NCBI RefSeq assembly: GCF_001704415.2
Contig: NC_030811.1
Location: forward strand, 6,610,722-6,674,721
DNA length: 64,000 bases
Direction: 5' to 3'
DNA from: Capra hircus
Taxonomy: Eukaryota; Chordata; Mammalia; Artiodactyla; Bovidae
Made by a program: the position numbers and the translations under genes. A model generated the notes under the pieces. It was not told the DNA's origin and did no database searches. It saw nothing but the letters and a program-made list of their open reading frames with translations. This document shows, in pieces, positions 1 through 11,423 of the stretch (positions within the stretch are counted from its first letter, which is position 1; each line of letters starts with the position of its first letter).

Positions 1-38
1 TGCAAACTCCTCAACACTTCTTGATGGTGTGCATTTAG

Positions 39-105
39 TTTATTATTTGCCATCACCATTTTTAACAAAACAGAAAGGGAATTTTTTCCCCCTTTGGATT
101 TTATT
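39..105 (-). promoter_or_regulatory. candidate GIMAP5 polyadenylation signals
   Basis: Two minus-strand AATAAA hexamers, at 105-100 and 44-39, lie about 290 and 350 nt downstream of the GIMAP5 stop codon. Only the motif and its position are seen; which one is used is unknown. A BovB fragment sits between the stop and the signals and would be part of the 3'UTR. Confidence 0.4.
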
Positions 106-213
106 TACCTAGAAAGCAACTGAAGAAAAGTGATGGCATGTCTGATGCAAGGAAGCGAAATTGTAAGTGAAATTATGTAAAAAGCAAACAAAGTTCCTGA
201 TCAACATAGATAT

Positions 214-340
214 CAGTGCAGTTCAGTCACTCAGTCGTGTCTGACTCTTTGCAACCCCACGAACTACAGCACACCAGGCCTCCCTGTCCATCACCAACTC
301 CCAGAGTCCACCCAAGCCCATGTCCACTGAATCAGTGATA
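214..340 (-). mobile_element. BovB LINE 3'-end fragment
   Basis: Recognised by the ruminant BovB 3' terminal sequence (GTTCAGTCACTCAGTCGTGTC and the following conserved block) read on the minus strand. Truncated to about 127 bp. It lies just downstream of the GIMAP5 stop, probably within the 3'UTR. Confidence 0.75.
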
Positions 341-391
341 CACTGACTCTGAAAAAAATGGAAGCTGACAGCAGATGTCATCTGAAAATGC

Positions 392-1278
392 TCAGCCTTG
401 ATGGGTACTACACAAAATAATTACAATGGCAAGAAAAATAAAAAGGCACAGGACAAGAAGAACAAATATTTTGACATGAGAAACAATCCAGTCTTTGAGT
501 TGGAGGAGTGCCTTAGAGGCACCGTTTCTCTCAGCCTCTTTCAGGTCTTGCTTTTGCTTTGCAACCTGCAGCCGTACCTTGTCCAGGTAGTGCCTCTGAC
601 CTTCTCCATGGGTTCCACCCCCTATCTGTCGCAGCATCTGTGCATCAAAGAAGAGCTCATTGGTGAGGAAGGCTCCCTGGTGCTCCCGCTCCAGCCCCTC
701 GATCACGGCCATCAGCTTGGCCAGCTGCTCTCTCTGCTCATCCCCGGAGGCCCGGTTGTTGAAGGCACAGTACCTCCGCCCACACTCCCGGACCAGGCTC
801 CTCAGCCTGAGGTTGTCTGTGTTTGCCACATACTCATCCAAGGATCCGCCCGCCAAGTCCTCCTTGTGAGTGAAGAGGATGACCATGTGTCTCTCAGCTC
901 CTACCCCAAAGACCTCCTTCACCCTGGTCACGGCCACCACGTCCTGCTCGGTGAAGCGCCCCAGCTGGGTCACCAGCAGCAGCACGTGGGGCCCTGGCAC
1001 CGACAGCAGGTAACAGGCTCCGATATTCTCATACACCTCTTGATCCTGGGCCCCGGCCTCGAAGATGGGGGGCGTGTCCACCACCAGGATGGTCCTCCCA
1101 TTCCACATGCCTGTTGCCCTCTGACACTTCCTGGTCACCGACTGGGCCCCCAGCTTGGACTCAAAGACGGGCTGGCAGAGGATGCTGTTCCCAGTGGCAC
1201 TTCTCCCGCTGCCTGTTTTCCCTACCAGGATGATCCTCAACGAGGAGGAAGGTTCAAAGCCTTGATGTTCTATTCCAC
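392..1278 (-). CDS. GIMAP5: GIMAP5 main coding exon (AIG1 GTPase domain and membrane anchor)
   Basis: Large 3' exon entered from an acceptor with a T-rich tract and AG at 1280-1279. The first two bases complete the split glycine codon, and the frame is then open for 294 codons to the stop at 394-392. The leucine preceding RIILVGKTG is TTG and is not a start; the true start lies in the small upstream exon. Confidence 0.93.
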
Positions 1279-4023
1279 CTGTTGAAAAAAGAATTTTCTT
1301 GTTTTACCATGGTAGTGATTCTTTTTTTTCTCTTTAATTTAAAATTTTTATTTACTCTTGGAGTAGATAACGAGCTGGCTTAAAACTCAACATTCAGAAA
1401 ACTAACATCATGGCACCGGTCCCACCACTTCATGACAAATCGATGGGGAAACAATGGAAACAGTCAGAGACTATTTTCTTGGGCTCCAAAATCACTGCAG
1501 ATGGTGACTTCAGCCATGAAATTAAAAGATGTTTGCTGTTTGGAAGAAAAGCTATGACAAACCTAGACAGTGTATTAAAAAGCAGAGATATCACTATGCC
1601 AACAAAGGTCTGTTTAGCCAAAACTATGATTTCTCCATCCTGTATAGATGTGAGAGTTGGACCATAAAGAAGATTGAGCACCGAAGAACTGATGCTTTCA
1701 AATTGTGGAGAAGACTCTTGAGAATCCCTTGGACTGCAAGGAGATCAAACCAGTCAATCCTAAAGGAAATCAACTCTGCATATTCATTGGAGGGACTGAT
1801 ACTGAAGCTGAAACTCCAATACTTTGGCCACCTGCTGCAAAGAAGAGCTGACTCAGTAGAAAAGACCCTGATGCTGGGAAAGATTGAAGGCAGGAGGAGA
1901 AGAAGACAACAAAGGATGAGATGGTTGGATGACATCCAGTGGACGTGAGTCTGAGTAAAGTCCGGGAGATGGTGAAGGACAGGGAAGCCCGGTGTGCTGC
2001 AGCCCATGGGGTCTCAGAGGAGGACATGACTGAGCGACTGAGCAACAACAAGATGGTGAGCACTGTTGTTTCAGTTCCAGGCGTGCAGCAGAGTGAGTCA
2101 GTCATTCCTATGTGTGTATCTTTTCTTTTTCAAATTCTTTTCCTATTTAGATTATTTAGAATATTGAGCAGAGTTCTCTGTGCCATACAGTAGGTCTCTG
2201 TTGGTAAAGTTAGTGATTCATAAGATTTTTCTGTCACTGACCTTTCATGGTATCTCATGAAAGCTATGGACCTCTCTCTGCCAAACAGTGATATGAAAAT
2301 CGTACAGGTGTTTGCATACAACTTTGGGTGGCTCCTGACTGATAGGAAGCCCACATTGGGAGCCCAAGCTTGGACCCATAGCCAAGAGCCAGAACTGCTA
2401 CACTATGAGGGATGCTCCAAGGACTTCTTCAGGACCAACAAAAATACAGGTTTTCGGAAAGAAAAGTGATCCTTTGCTTTTCCCATGACATTGCTTAGGC
2501 CAGTTTCACGCTAATCTCAGGTGAAATTACAAGGAGGTGAGGATAAATCATAAATGAGAAAATATTATCATCTGCTTTTCACCCACCATTCCCAGGCACA
2601 CAGACTGCTCATTACAGTCATCTGAACCCTGGGAGTAAAGGAAGTCTCAGATGTTAGAGTCTCAGTGACCTCCCACTGAGGACCAGCTGAATGTCCCTGG
2701 GTTTCTGCTCTTAGGGTAGGGATTTGAATATTGGAAAGTGAGCCTACGGAAGGCCTGTGGTTAATGTCAGGGACAGAGTCTGACAGATGACCCTGGATGG
2801 GTGGCTGAAGAAGAGATGATAAGAACGTTAACAATACATATTTTGGAAAGATCATTGATGTGGCTGATAGAATTATAGGAAATTATAATAAAAGTGGTGT
2901 TGGTGAGGGTCACTCTGTACCAACAGCTAAGTCTTCTAGGGATGAAGAGAGTGAGAGTGCAAGGATTTCTGGAGTTCTTATAAGCCCAAATGAATTAAAT
3001 TCATTCTAGGCTCCTAAAATCTGTTATTTTACTCGTTTTACTCTGCGTTGCTTCTGCCTTTCCTTAAGTATTCTGGATTTTTTTCAAACATGATTACTAA
3101 ATCTCTATGGGGGAACTTTGGGTTTCTCAGGTGGCACTAGTGGTAAAGAAGCGGCCTGCCAATACAGGAGATGCAAGAGACCCAGGTTTGATTCCTGGGT
3201 CAGGAAGATCCCTGGAGGAGGGCATGGGAACTCACTCCAGTATTCTTGCCTGGAAAATCCCACAGACAGAGGAGCCTGGCTAGCTACAGCTCCAGAGGGT
3301 CGCCAAGAGTCAGACATAATTGAAGTGACTTAGCACACACACATGGGGAACCTGCCCTCTTTTCAGCTGAGCACAGGTAGGGAAAAACGTTTTCACAATT
3401 TGGTTCCAAATCTCCTGACTTCTGACTTGAAGTTTTGTTTCCACATTTCCCATACATCACTGCACAGAGCAGAGCTTCACACTTGGGTGTGTGGGCTGTG
3501 CTGATGGTAGGGAAGATAAACAACAAGATGAAAGTGAAAGTCACTAAGTTGTGTCCAACTCTTTCCTACCCCATGGACTATACTGGGGTTGCGCTTGTGG
3601 CTCAGCTGGTAAAGAATCTGCCTGCAATGCAGGAGACCTGGGTTTGATCCCTGGGTTGGGAAGATCCCCTGGAGAAGGGAAAGGACTATACAGTCCATGG
3701 AATTCTCCAGGCCAGAATAATGGAGTGGCTAGTTATTCCATTCTCCAGGGGATCTTCCCAACGCAGGGACTGAACCAAGCTCATCCTCATTGCAGGTGGA
3801 TTCTTTACCAGCTGAGCCACCAGGGAAGCCCAATGAACACGATAGCTACCTTTTTCTTCTGCAGCTTAAAATAATTGGGTTTCTTTTCTGTCTCAATATT
3901 TGAGGTCAGGGAGTGGAGGAGGGAAGATAGTGATTTTCCCCTGGTGACCAGAGAGCTTGAGAATTTGGAGGGTTTCTTACCTTCAGCCATGGTTCCGTAT
4001 CTGCTCCTCTGAAGCCCTTCCAT
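392..4023 (-). CDS. GIMAP5: GIMAP5, GTPase IMAP family member 5 (two coding exons)
   Basis: Membrane-anchored AIG1-type GTPase. In mammals GIMAP5 sits on lysosomal/late endosomal membranes and is needed for survival of T, NK and B lymphocytes (established for rat, mouse and human). Coding exons are 3981-4023 and 392-1278, giving 309 aa (human 307). The joined codon is G|GT. Seen: N-terminus MEGLQRSRYGTMAEG, G1 P-loop at residues 34-41 (GKTGSGRS), G3 D82-T83-P84, G4 THKED at 151-155, CAFNNRA in the G5 region, and a hydrophobic C-terminal anchor at about 283-304 followed by STHQG. The order and phase match human GIMAP5. Odd point: the P-loop lysine is arginine (R40, codon AGA), otherwise almost invariant in GTPases. 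The start is the first ATG after the exon's acceptor; a second in-frame ATG (M12) is also possible. The intron holds BovB and SINE copies. Identity is very secure; activity is uncertain. Confidence 0.95.
1374..2050 (+). mobile_element. BovB LINE 3' half, degraded
   Basis: Plus-strand BovB 3' region in the GIMAP5 intron. It runs from the segment after the reverse-transcriptase core (GCTGGCTTAAAACTC) through the block encoding ESWTIKK-like and RRLLRIPWTARRS-like peptides to a CAACAACAA tail. Frames are broken. Its divergence suggests an older copy. Confidence 0.8.
2066..2207 (-). mobile_element. old L1 3'-end fragment
   Basis: Resembles the antisense of mammalian L1 3' ends (the 'gagttctctgtgccatacagtagg' region and flank). 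The same family occurs at 27.6, 37.2 and 41.5 kb. Truncated, no coding potential. Confidence 0.45.
2208..3112. other. GIMAP5 intron sequence, no recognised feature
   Basis: No gene-like reading frame with family resemblance and no clear young repeat. Treated as intronic unique or very old repeat sequence. Confidence 0.5.
3118..3345 (+). mobile_element. Bov-tA SINE
   Basis: tRNA-derived ruminant SINE. It shows the head 'GGTGGCACTAGTGGTAAAGAA', the B-box-like GGTTTGATTCC, the AAGATCC...CCCACTCCAGTATTC body block and an AGTCGGACA-like 3' part, ending in a CA-rich tail. Intronic in GIMAP5. Confidence 0.8.
3530..3832 (-). mobile_element. Bov-tA SINE interrupted by a second, inverted Bov-tA
   Basis: A minus-strand Bov-tA is split by a plus-strand Bov-tA (about 3584-3682). 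The inner copy is flanked by a 9-bp target-site duplication, GGACTATAC, at 3575-3583 and 3683-3691. The outer copy resumes and ends in GAGCCACCAGGGAAGCCC. The opposed copies could fold into a hairpin in GIMAP5 pre-mRNA, about 150 bp from the first coding exon. Confidence 0.8.
3981..4023 (-). CDS. GIMAP5: GIMAP5 first coding exon
   Basis: Small exon, 3981-4029 including 6 nt of 5'UTR. On the minus strand it follows a pyrimidine-rich acceptor ending TTCCAG (AG at 4031-4030) and ends at a GTAAG donor (3980-3976). It encodes 14 residues plus one base of a glycine codon, as in human GIMAP5. It lies about 50 bp from a BovB fragment (4078-4400). Confidence 0.9.
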
Positions 4024-4077
4024 TAGCTTCTGGAATAAAAAGAAGAAAGGAATTAAAGCAAGTGTCCTTATAGGAGT

Positions 4078-4400
4078 TGGTCCAACCAGTCCATTCTGAA
4101 GATCAGTCCTGGGAGTTCTTTGGAAGGAACGATGCTAAAGCTGAAACTCCAGTACTTTGGCCACCTCATGCGAAGAGTTGACTCACTGGAAAAGACTCTG
4201 ATGCTGGGAGGGATTGGGGGCAGGAGGAGAAGGGGACGACAGAGGATGAGATGGCTGGATGGCATCACTGACTCGAGGGACATGAGTTTGAGTGAACTCT
4301 GGGAGTTGGTGATGGACAGGGAGGCCTGGCATGTTGCAATTCATAGGGTTGCAAAGAGTCAGACACGACTGAGAAACTGAACTGAACTGAACTGAACTGA
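4078..4400 (+). mobile_element. BovB LINE 3'-end fragment
   Basis: Plus-strand BovB 3' terminus (block encoding QYFGHLMRRVDSLEKTL-like peptide) ending in the typical ACTGAACTGAACTGA reiteration. Truncated at 5'. It is immediately upstream of the first GIMAP5 coding exon in transcription order. Confidence 0.85.
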
Positions 4401-4655
4401 AGGCCTGAGAACACCTCCAATTTAGACAGCCAAAAATAATTATCTTTACATTTGCTAACTTTCTAACTTATATTTTGCTTTCAGTTATCCATATATAACT
4501 TTAAGCAAGCCAGGTTATGTTAACATAGTGAACTCTTGCTATTCTTCCTCCTACAGGAAAGCAAGAAATGTTTGAATATGCATCAGTTGTTTATCTCCCT
4601 TCAAGCTGAAAAGGCATGAAATAAAGCCTTCTTCTAGGAATGAGAAGCTGGACTT

Positions 4656-4799
4656 TTTATTATTTTATTATTATTAGAATCAAGGTAGGCAAGTTGCCTT
4701 ACTGTAGGTAAGTTGACTACTGTAGGCAAGTTGCCTTACTGTAATTATTTTATTATTATTATTATTAGAATCAAGGTAGGCAAAGTTGCCTTACTGTAA
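4656..4799. repeat. local tandem duplication with TTA-rich microsatellite
   Basis: A block of (TTA)n followed by GAATCAAGGTAGGCAAGTTGCC occurs twice (4656-4706 and 4743-4798), with a partial third copy of the TTGCCTTACTGTA motif between them. The second (TTA)n tract is longer. Slippage or unequal exchange is the likely origin. Confidence 0.8.
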
Positions 4800-4800
4800 A

Positions 4801-6260
4801 TGAGTAGTTGTTTGTTTGAAGTACCGGGCATTTCCAGTCCCAGAAACTCTGTATCAGATGGACATCCCAGTGGCAAAGGGGAAAGTACAATATAGCTTCC
4901 AGTGGGAGTGTGGAATTGGGGTCCAGGGCGCCTTTGAGGATGGACATGAGAGGGAGAAGGGGAAGAGGGCCAAACATGGTCATCAACCTTCCTTCCTCTG
5001 AGCAGCTGGGGGAAGAGAAACTGGAGCCATAACTGAGGGACAGAAGCAAGATTAAGGACAAATTCAGGATAAAGTCATTGCCTGCTCAGTTTTAAATCAA
5101 ATGTCTTTAAATCAATAGCCACTTTAAAAAATCCCAGTCGATGTCACCAGAAATTGGCAAAACCGTGGAGAGGTTTCATTCAGCTGAGGCATGTGGTTGT
5201 GTCATTCTTCTTGGTGCTAGAAAAGATAATTGTGCATTAGAAAAGGCAAGCCTGCAATATGCAACTATAATTAAGATGAACTCTGAGCCTGTATTTTATT
5301 TAGTCAATTTGAAAGATTATGCAGTCATGAAACAAACATTTTAAGGAGAGAAATACACAGAGGAATGAAATGAATGCCCACCATTTGCAATGAACAAATC
5401 TCAGTATTTTGGCATTGTTATTGCTGCTATTCTGTTGGACTGAAAACATTAAAAGAACATTACACATATAGCTCCATTTCTTTATTTTTTGACTTCTCCA
5501 CTTCCCAGTCTCATTCTCACTCTTCTTTTCAGAGGTAATCAGTATTCCAAGATGTTTATGTCTCTTTCTCAATTGTGTATTTACACTTGTACACACATGA
5601 GTCTATAGTTAAGATATAGTACTTTTTGGTATTTTAATCTTTTATGGAAGTGGCATTATTTATGTAACATTTTATCCAATTCTTTCTTAACAAACATGTG
5701 GAGTTCCAAATACATCCTTGCTGCTACCAAGAGTGCTGCACAAGAGTCCTGCATACATTTTGTGCACGTGACAATCTCTGGCATGGACAGCTTCCACCTG
5801 ACTAGACGCTGCCAAGTCCCACTCCAGGACACTTCTGCTATCATGCTGGCAGCAGCCACATGTGAGCATCCCTTATATCTTCACTTACACTTAGTAATAC
5901 CAGGTTTTTAATTTTTTGGTTACCCTTTGGAGCATACATTAAAGTGTCTTATGTCTTAATTGGTTTAAACTTGCATTTTATTGATTAGCATTGAATTCAG
6001 AACGGTTTTCATAACTGATTTGCTTATTTAGCTTGATTCTGGTATTCCTACCTTTTTTACATTTTTCTCTTCACTCAGTCTGGATGCATAAATATGGTCC
6101 CCATTAGGGAAACCATCCCTTGTCACACTGTCAGAATATATTAAGATAACTTCCTTCCTTTCCCTTTCTCCCACACACCCCTTTCCCTTCCTTCACCCCC
6201 AGAAGAGCATTTTCCTCACCACCTTTTCCCACATGCTGTCCTTGCCTCTGATAAATTATA
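4801..6260. other. GIMAP5 upstream/intron 1 sequence, no recognised feature
   Basis: Apart from low-complexity T- or A-rich patches nothing is identifiable. The short reading frames here have no family resemblance. Confidence 0.45.
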
Positions 6261-7275
6261 CTCAGTTCAGTTCAGTTCAGTCACTCAGTCATGTCCAGCT
6301 CTTTGTGACCCCATGAATCGCAGCATGCCAGGCCTCCCTGTCTGTCACCAGCTCCCGGAGTTCACTCAGACTCATGTCCATCAAGTCGGTGATGCCATCC
6401 AGCCATCTCATGCTCTGTTGTCCCCTTCTCCTCCTGCCCCCAATTCCTCCCAGAATCAGAGTCTTTTCCAATGAGTCAACTCTTCACATGAGGTGGCCAG
6501 AGTACTGGAGTTTCAGCTTCAACATCATTGCTTCCAAAGAACACCCAGGACTGATCTCCTTTAGAATGGACTGGTTGGATCTCCTTGCAGTCCAAGGGAC
6601 TCTCAAGAGTCCTCTCCAACACCACAGTTCAAAAGCATCAGTTCTTCAGCACTCAGCTTTCTTCACAGTCCAACTCTCACATCCATATATTACCACTGGA
6701 AAAACCATAGCCTTGACTAGACGGACCTTTGTTGGCAAAATAATGTCTCTGCTTTTGAATATGCCATCTAGGTTGGTCATAACTTTCCTTAAGCATCTTT
6801 TAATTTCATGGCTGCAGTCACCATCTGCAGTGATTTTGGAGCCCCCCAAAATAAAGTCTGACACTGTTTCCACTGTTTCCCCATCTATTTGCCAAGAAGT
6901 GATGGGACCAGATGCCATGATCTTAGTTTTCTGAATGTTGAGCTTTAAGCCAACTTTTTCACTCTCCTCTTTCACTTTCATCAAGAGACTTTTTAGTTCC
7001 TCTTCACTTTCTGCCATAGGGTGGTGTCATCTGCATATCTGAGGTTATTGATATTTCTCCCTGCAATCTTGACTCCAGCATGTGCTTCTTCCAGCCCAGC
7101 ATTTCTCATGATGTACTCTGCGTATAAGTTAAATAAGCAGGGTGACAATATACAGCCTTGATGTACTCCTTTTCCTATTTGGAGCCAGTCTGTTGTTTCA
7201 TGTCCAGTTCTAACTGTTGCTTCCTGACCTGCATATAGGTTTCTCAAGAGGCAGGTCAGGTGGCTTTTGCTAAAA
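6261..7275 (-). mobile_element. BovB LINE, 3' kilobase
   Basis: Minus-strand BovB from its 3' reiteration (GTTCAGTTCAGTTCAG at 6261 on) up to the reverse-transcriptase palm. The peptide RYADDTT, the catalytic YADD box, and FNLYAEYIMRNAGLEEA are readable, but the frame is shifted just after YADDTT. A fossil. Confidence 0.9.
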
Positions 7276-9110
7276 CTGAACAAATTCTCTGACACGGTTC
7301 CTACCTCAGATGAGATTTTCTATATAATGGAATCAGTATATCAATGTGGTAAAAATGATGAAGATAGTGGTGACAGTGTTGATGAACTTTAGCATCGTAA
7401 TAATCCTTTGCACATTTATTTTAAACTTTAAAGTTTCTTTTATATCCATTATTTTAATTGTTCTTCAAAATTCCCTATGATGTGACCAAGATAGGTATTA
7501 ACTTTTCTATTAAAATATTGGGAAACTGAACCTTAACTGATCTGCCCATGATCACACAACTGCCATGGGGCTAAGAGCAAAAATGACACATTTGCCTGGA
7601 TATTCTCTTAGATTTATCAGGGCAGAAAAGCAATTATAAGGTCAAGCAACCTCTTGGAACATCACATACCATGTTGCCATCTCTGATCAAGACAAAACTG
7701 AAGCCAACAGGCTCGAAGCTTGCCCTAAAGCCAACAAAGAGAAGTGTGTTGCAAAATTTTGGGTGCATTTAAAAAATATTCAAACATAAAATTGCAGGGG
7801 ACAGAAGTTGCTCAGAATGGAAGGATTTCAGTTTTAAACGATCTGGTGTTTTTCTGCTGCTTGATGATCAGTGTGATCCAGATGGAGCTCTGTGGCTGCC
7901 ACAAAATGCCATCAAATTTCTGGTTGGTGAGCAGAGGTGCAGCACCGTCCTCTTGAGCCATCTTCTGAGTGGGTCAGGCTGCCGGGGAGACACATCCCAC
8001 TGAAGAATGGAATTTTTGGGGATGGGGTGGATATTAATAAGTACCAAAGTGTCCAGAGACTAGTCAGAAAGGATATTAATGGAGATGCTGAAATGACAGG
8101 ATATTAAAAGGACTGAATCAAGCCTAGGAAGACATCCGGAAGCACTGTAAACCTGAAGCAATGTGACGTGTCAATCGCAGAGTAGACAAAAGTGGGGAAA
8201 TGAAGAATGGAGGCAGATTTCTTCTCCACAAAGAAAATCTTAATCCTCCCCAAACAGGGTCAGGAATCATGATAGAGACAGTGTGCAAGCAGAGATTATA
8301 AGGGTATCTGACAGGAACAGCAGGAGGAGCTAACTTAGGGAGGAAGCTGAAGCAAATGGACATCATATACCTTCTGATCTTTAAATTGGACGAAGCTGAT
8401 GTTATCTTGACAATACATTATTTTATCAAACCACGAGAAAGCAGGCTCTCTCATTATGCTGTTTCTGGAAAGGTAAAAATATTTTTCATTTTCCTCATTC
8501 ATGAGGCTCTCCTTCCTGGTGTGCCCCAGTCCCTCTGTTTCCTGGCATCGCTGGTTTCACAGTTTAGCATCATAATTTCATAACACAGCTCTTACAGGGG
8601 GTTGACAGCAGACCAAGGATGGTTCCTGTACACGCTGGTGTCTCTCTGCCATAGAATTGAGTTCTACATCATGTCGCAGGAAACGTGTGGTGTCTCTGGG
8701 GGAGAATGGGGTGGCTTTCAGAAGATCAAGGTCTTGGAACAATGTCCACTGAGAGGTTTCATTGGGAACACGTGACTCAGCGAGGGTACTCGTCCTGTGG
8801 AGCCCTAGGAATGGATTCCTGCACCCTGCCGTCTCTGGGAGGTGGTGCTTGTCAGGGATGGGCCGGGGGTGGTATCGAAGAAATTAAGAAGGTAAAACTT
8901 AAGATGTACGTTCTACCTACCTTGTGAATTCACCTTGTGAATTTGAGTTTTTCTCATCTATCAAATGAACTATTTGTGAAGCTCTATGGAAGTTTCACAA
9001 GCTATGAACTATTTGTGAAGACTATTAGTGAAGCTCTGTGAAACCCTGTGAAGCTTATGAAAATCAAAGGAGCTAAGAAGTAAGCCACAAAACGGAAAAG
9101 ATCGCAGCCC
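7276..9110. other. GIMAP5 upstream intron, no recognised feature
   Basis: No convincing gene, RNA gene or young repeat. AT-rich, likely unique or ancient repeat sequence between the candidate GIMAP5 promoter and its first coding exon. Confidence 0.45.
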
Positions 9111-9114
9111 TGTG

Positions 9115-9665
9115 GAAAGCGATGGGCTGTGAACGCGGAGTGAGAGGTTCCCAAACCCGCTTCAGTCGCACTGGGAACCCGCTGTTGTCCATAACGCTCT
9201 CCACTGGCGCCGGGTTTCACTGACAGAGGAGCCCAGAGGCATGGAACCGGTGTGAGGTCGCACCAGAAGTCAGTAGCCCTGATTCAACTGCTGGCTCCAG
9301 ACGCACTCCCCAGCCCCAGCTCCCCTCCTGCTTTGCTCCTCGCCGCCCACCCCCCGGCCTCCCCAGAACCCCGGGACCCCCGCCAGGGTCCCCTTACCAG
9401 GCGCGGTACTGCGGGCTGGGTGCGGGCAGGTCGGTGAGAGCGCGCGGCCGAAGGCTGCAGGGCACGACTGTAGGATAAGAAGGAAAGTGGGGCTGACGGA
9501 GGGCGCCCCCTGTCCCCTCCGGGCGGGGAGAAACTGCTGCCGCCGAAACCGAGAGCACTGGGTTCAGAGCGTGGGCCAGCCCCCGCCCCCCAACCTTTAC
9601 CCCCCAACCCCCACTGCACCCAGGGATGCTTCCTGTCGAAGACCGCGAGCGGCTCGCCCCATCTC
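9115..9665 (-). promoter_or_regulatory. CpG-rich segment, candidate GIMAP5 promoter and noncoding first exon
   Basis: CpG dinucleotides are dense here (for example GCGCGCGGCCG near 9440) and rare in the flanking tens of kilobases. A strong minus-strand donor, CGCGCCTG|GTAAGGGG (exon end at 9398), could close a noncoding exon spliced to the acceptor at 4030, leaving a first intron of about 5.4 kb. A 5' noncoding exon is normal for GIMAP genes. No TATA box seen. It could instead be an unrelated CpG island. Confidence 0.4.
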
Positions 9666-10230
9666 ATTTCCTCCTTAAGACGTGAGAGAAGAAAAGAAGT
9701 GATGTTTGGATTGTGAGAGAGCAAAATATGGACCCCCTCCAACTCCTGTCCCTCACCTCCTCGTTGCTAAAGCCCACTGGTTGCCTCCGTGGGAGTGTTG
9801 GGTTTTCGCGGAGAACTTCTTTACCCTCAGCGCAAAGCTGGAGCAAGGTGCAGAACAGGATGGAATGGAACCCTCTTCCTTTCCAGAAACTCCGCAGAAC
9901 TGGGAGGCAGAGAGCCACTGTCCTTGTCTTTTGTTTTTGGGGTTGGAGTGTCTGTTCTTAGGGAGTGTGTGTGTGATTTTTGAGGAGTGGTAGGCAGTTC
10001 TTTTTGACTGTGTGGATCACAACAAACTCTGGAAAATTCTTCAAGAGATGAGAATACCAGACTATCTTATTTGTTTCCTGAAAACTGATGTTTTTGAACT
10101 GTGGTGCTGGTATGTGGGTCAAGAAGCAACAGTTAAAACTGGACATGAAACAACTGACTGGTTCAAAATCGGGAAAGGAGTACATCAAGGCTGTATATTG
10201 TCACCCTGTTTATTTAACTTATACGCAGAA

Positions 10231-10771
10231 TGTGCTGTGCTTTGCTTAGTTGCTCTGTCCTGTCTGACGTTTTGCAACGCCATGGACTGAAGCCCACCAG
10301 GCTTCTCTGGCCATGGGGATTTCCAGGCAGGAATACTGGAGTGGTTGCCATGTCCTCCTCCAGGAGATCTTCCCAATCCAGGGACTGAGCCCAGCTCTCC
10401 CTCATTGCAGGTGGATTCTTTACCATCTGAGCCACCAGGGAAGCCCAAGGATACTGGCGTAGGTAACCTATCCCTTCTTCAGGGGAACTTCCTCAGCCAG
10501 GAATTGCACTGGCGTCTCCTGGGTTGCCACGGTAAAGAGTCTGCCTGCAATGTGGGAGACCCGTATTCAATCCCTGGGTTGGGAAGATCCCCTGGAGAAG
10601 GGAATGGCAACCCACTCCAGGATTCTTGCCTGGAAAATCCCATGGATAGAGGAGCCTGCTGGACTACAGTCCACAGCATTGCAAAAAGTCAGACATGACT
10701 GAGCAACTTCACTTTCACTTTCTCCTGCATTGCTGGCAGATTCTTTACTAGCTGAGCTACCTGGGAAGCCC
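10231..10771 (-). mobile_element. Bov-tA SINE pair with a third, inverted SINE inside
   Basis: Two minus-strand Bov-tA bodies (10231-10446; 10447-10771), the second split by a plus-strand Bov-tA at about 10521-10722 between short TCTCCT repeats. The block sits in BovB between imperfect 11-bp target duplications TATACGCAGAA (10220-10230) and TATAAGCAGAA (10772-10782). Confidence 0.8.
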
Positions 10772-11423
10772 TATAAGCAGAATACATCGTGTGAAATGCT
10801 GGGTTGGATGAATCATAAGCTGGAATCAAGATTGCCAAGAGGAATATCAACAGCCTTAGATATGCAGATGATACCACTCTAATGGCACAAAGCCAAGAGG
10901 AACTGAAGAGCCTCTTGATGAGGGTGAAAGAGGAGAGTGAAAAAGTTGGCTTAAAACTCAGCATTCAAAAAACTAAGATCATGGCATCCAGTCCCATCAC
11001 TTCATGGCAAACAGAAGGGGAAAAAGTAGAATCAGTGACAGATATTTATTTTCTTGGGCTCCAAAATCACTGCAGCCACAAAATTAAAGGATGTTTGCTC
11101 CTTGGAAGGAGAGCTATGACAAACCTAGATAGTGTATTAAAAAACAGAGAAATCACTTTGTCATTAAAGGTTCATATAGTCAAAGCCATGGTTTTTCCAG
11201 TAGTCATATATGGATGTGAGAGTTGGACCATAAAGAAGGCTGAGCACTGAAGAACTGATGCTTTTAAATTGTAGTGCTGGGGAAGACTTTTGAGAGTCTC
11301 CTGGACACCAAGGAGATCAAACCAGTTAACCCTAAAGGAAATCAGCCCTGAGTATTCATTGGATGGAAGGCCTGATGCTAAAGCTGAAGCTCCTATATTT
11401 TGGCCATTTGATGTTAAGAGCTG

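Noticed and set aside
398..1285. 295-codon plus-strand open frame
   Set aside because: Antisense shadow of the GIMAP5 main exon; no family resemblance.
9284..9742. 152-codon minus-strand frame
   Set aside because: CpG/GC-rich promoter-like DNA with few stops; no protein family features.
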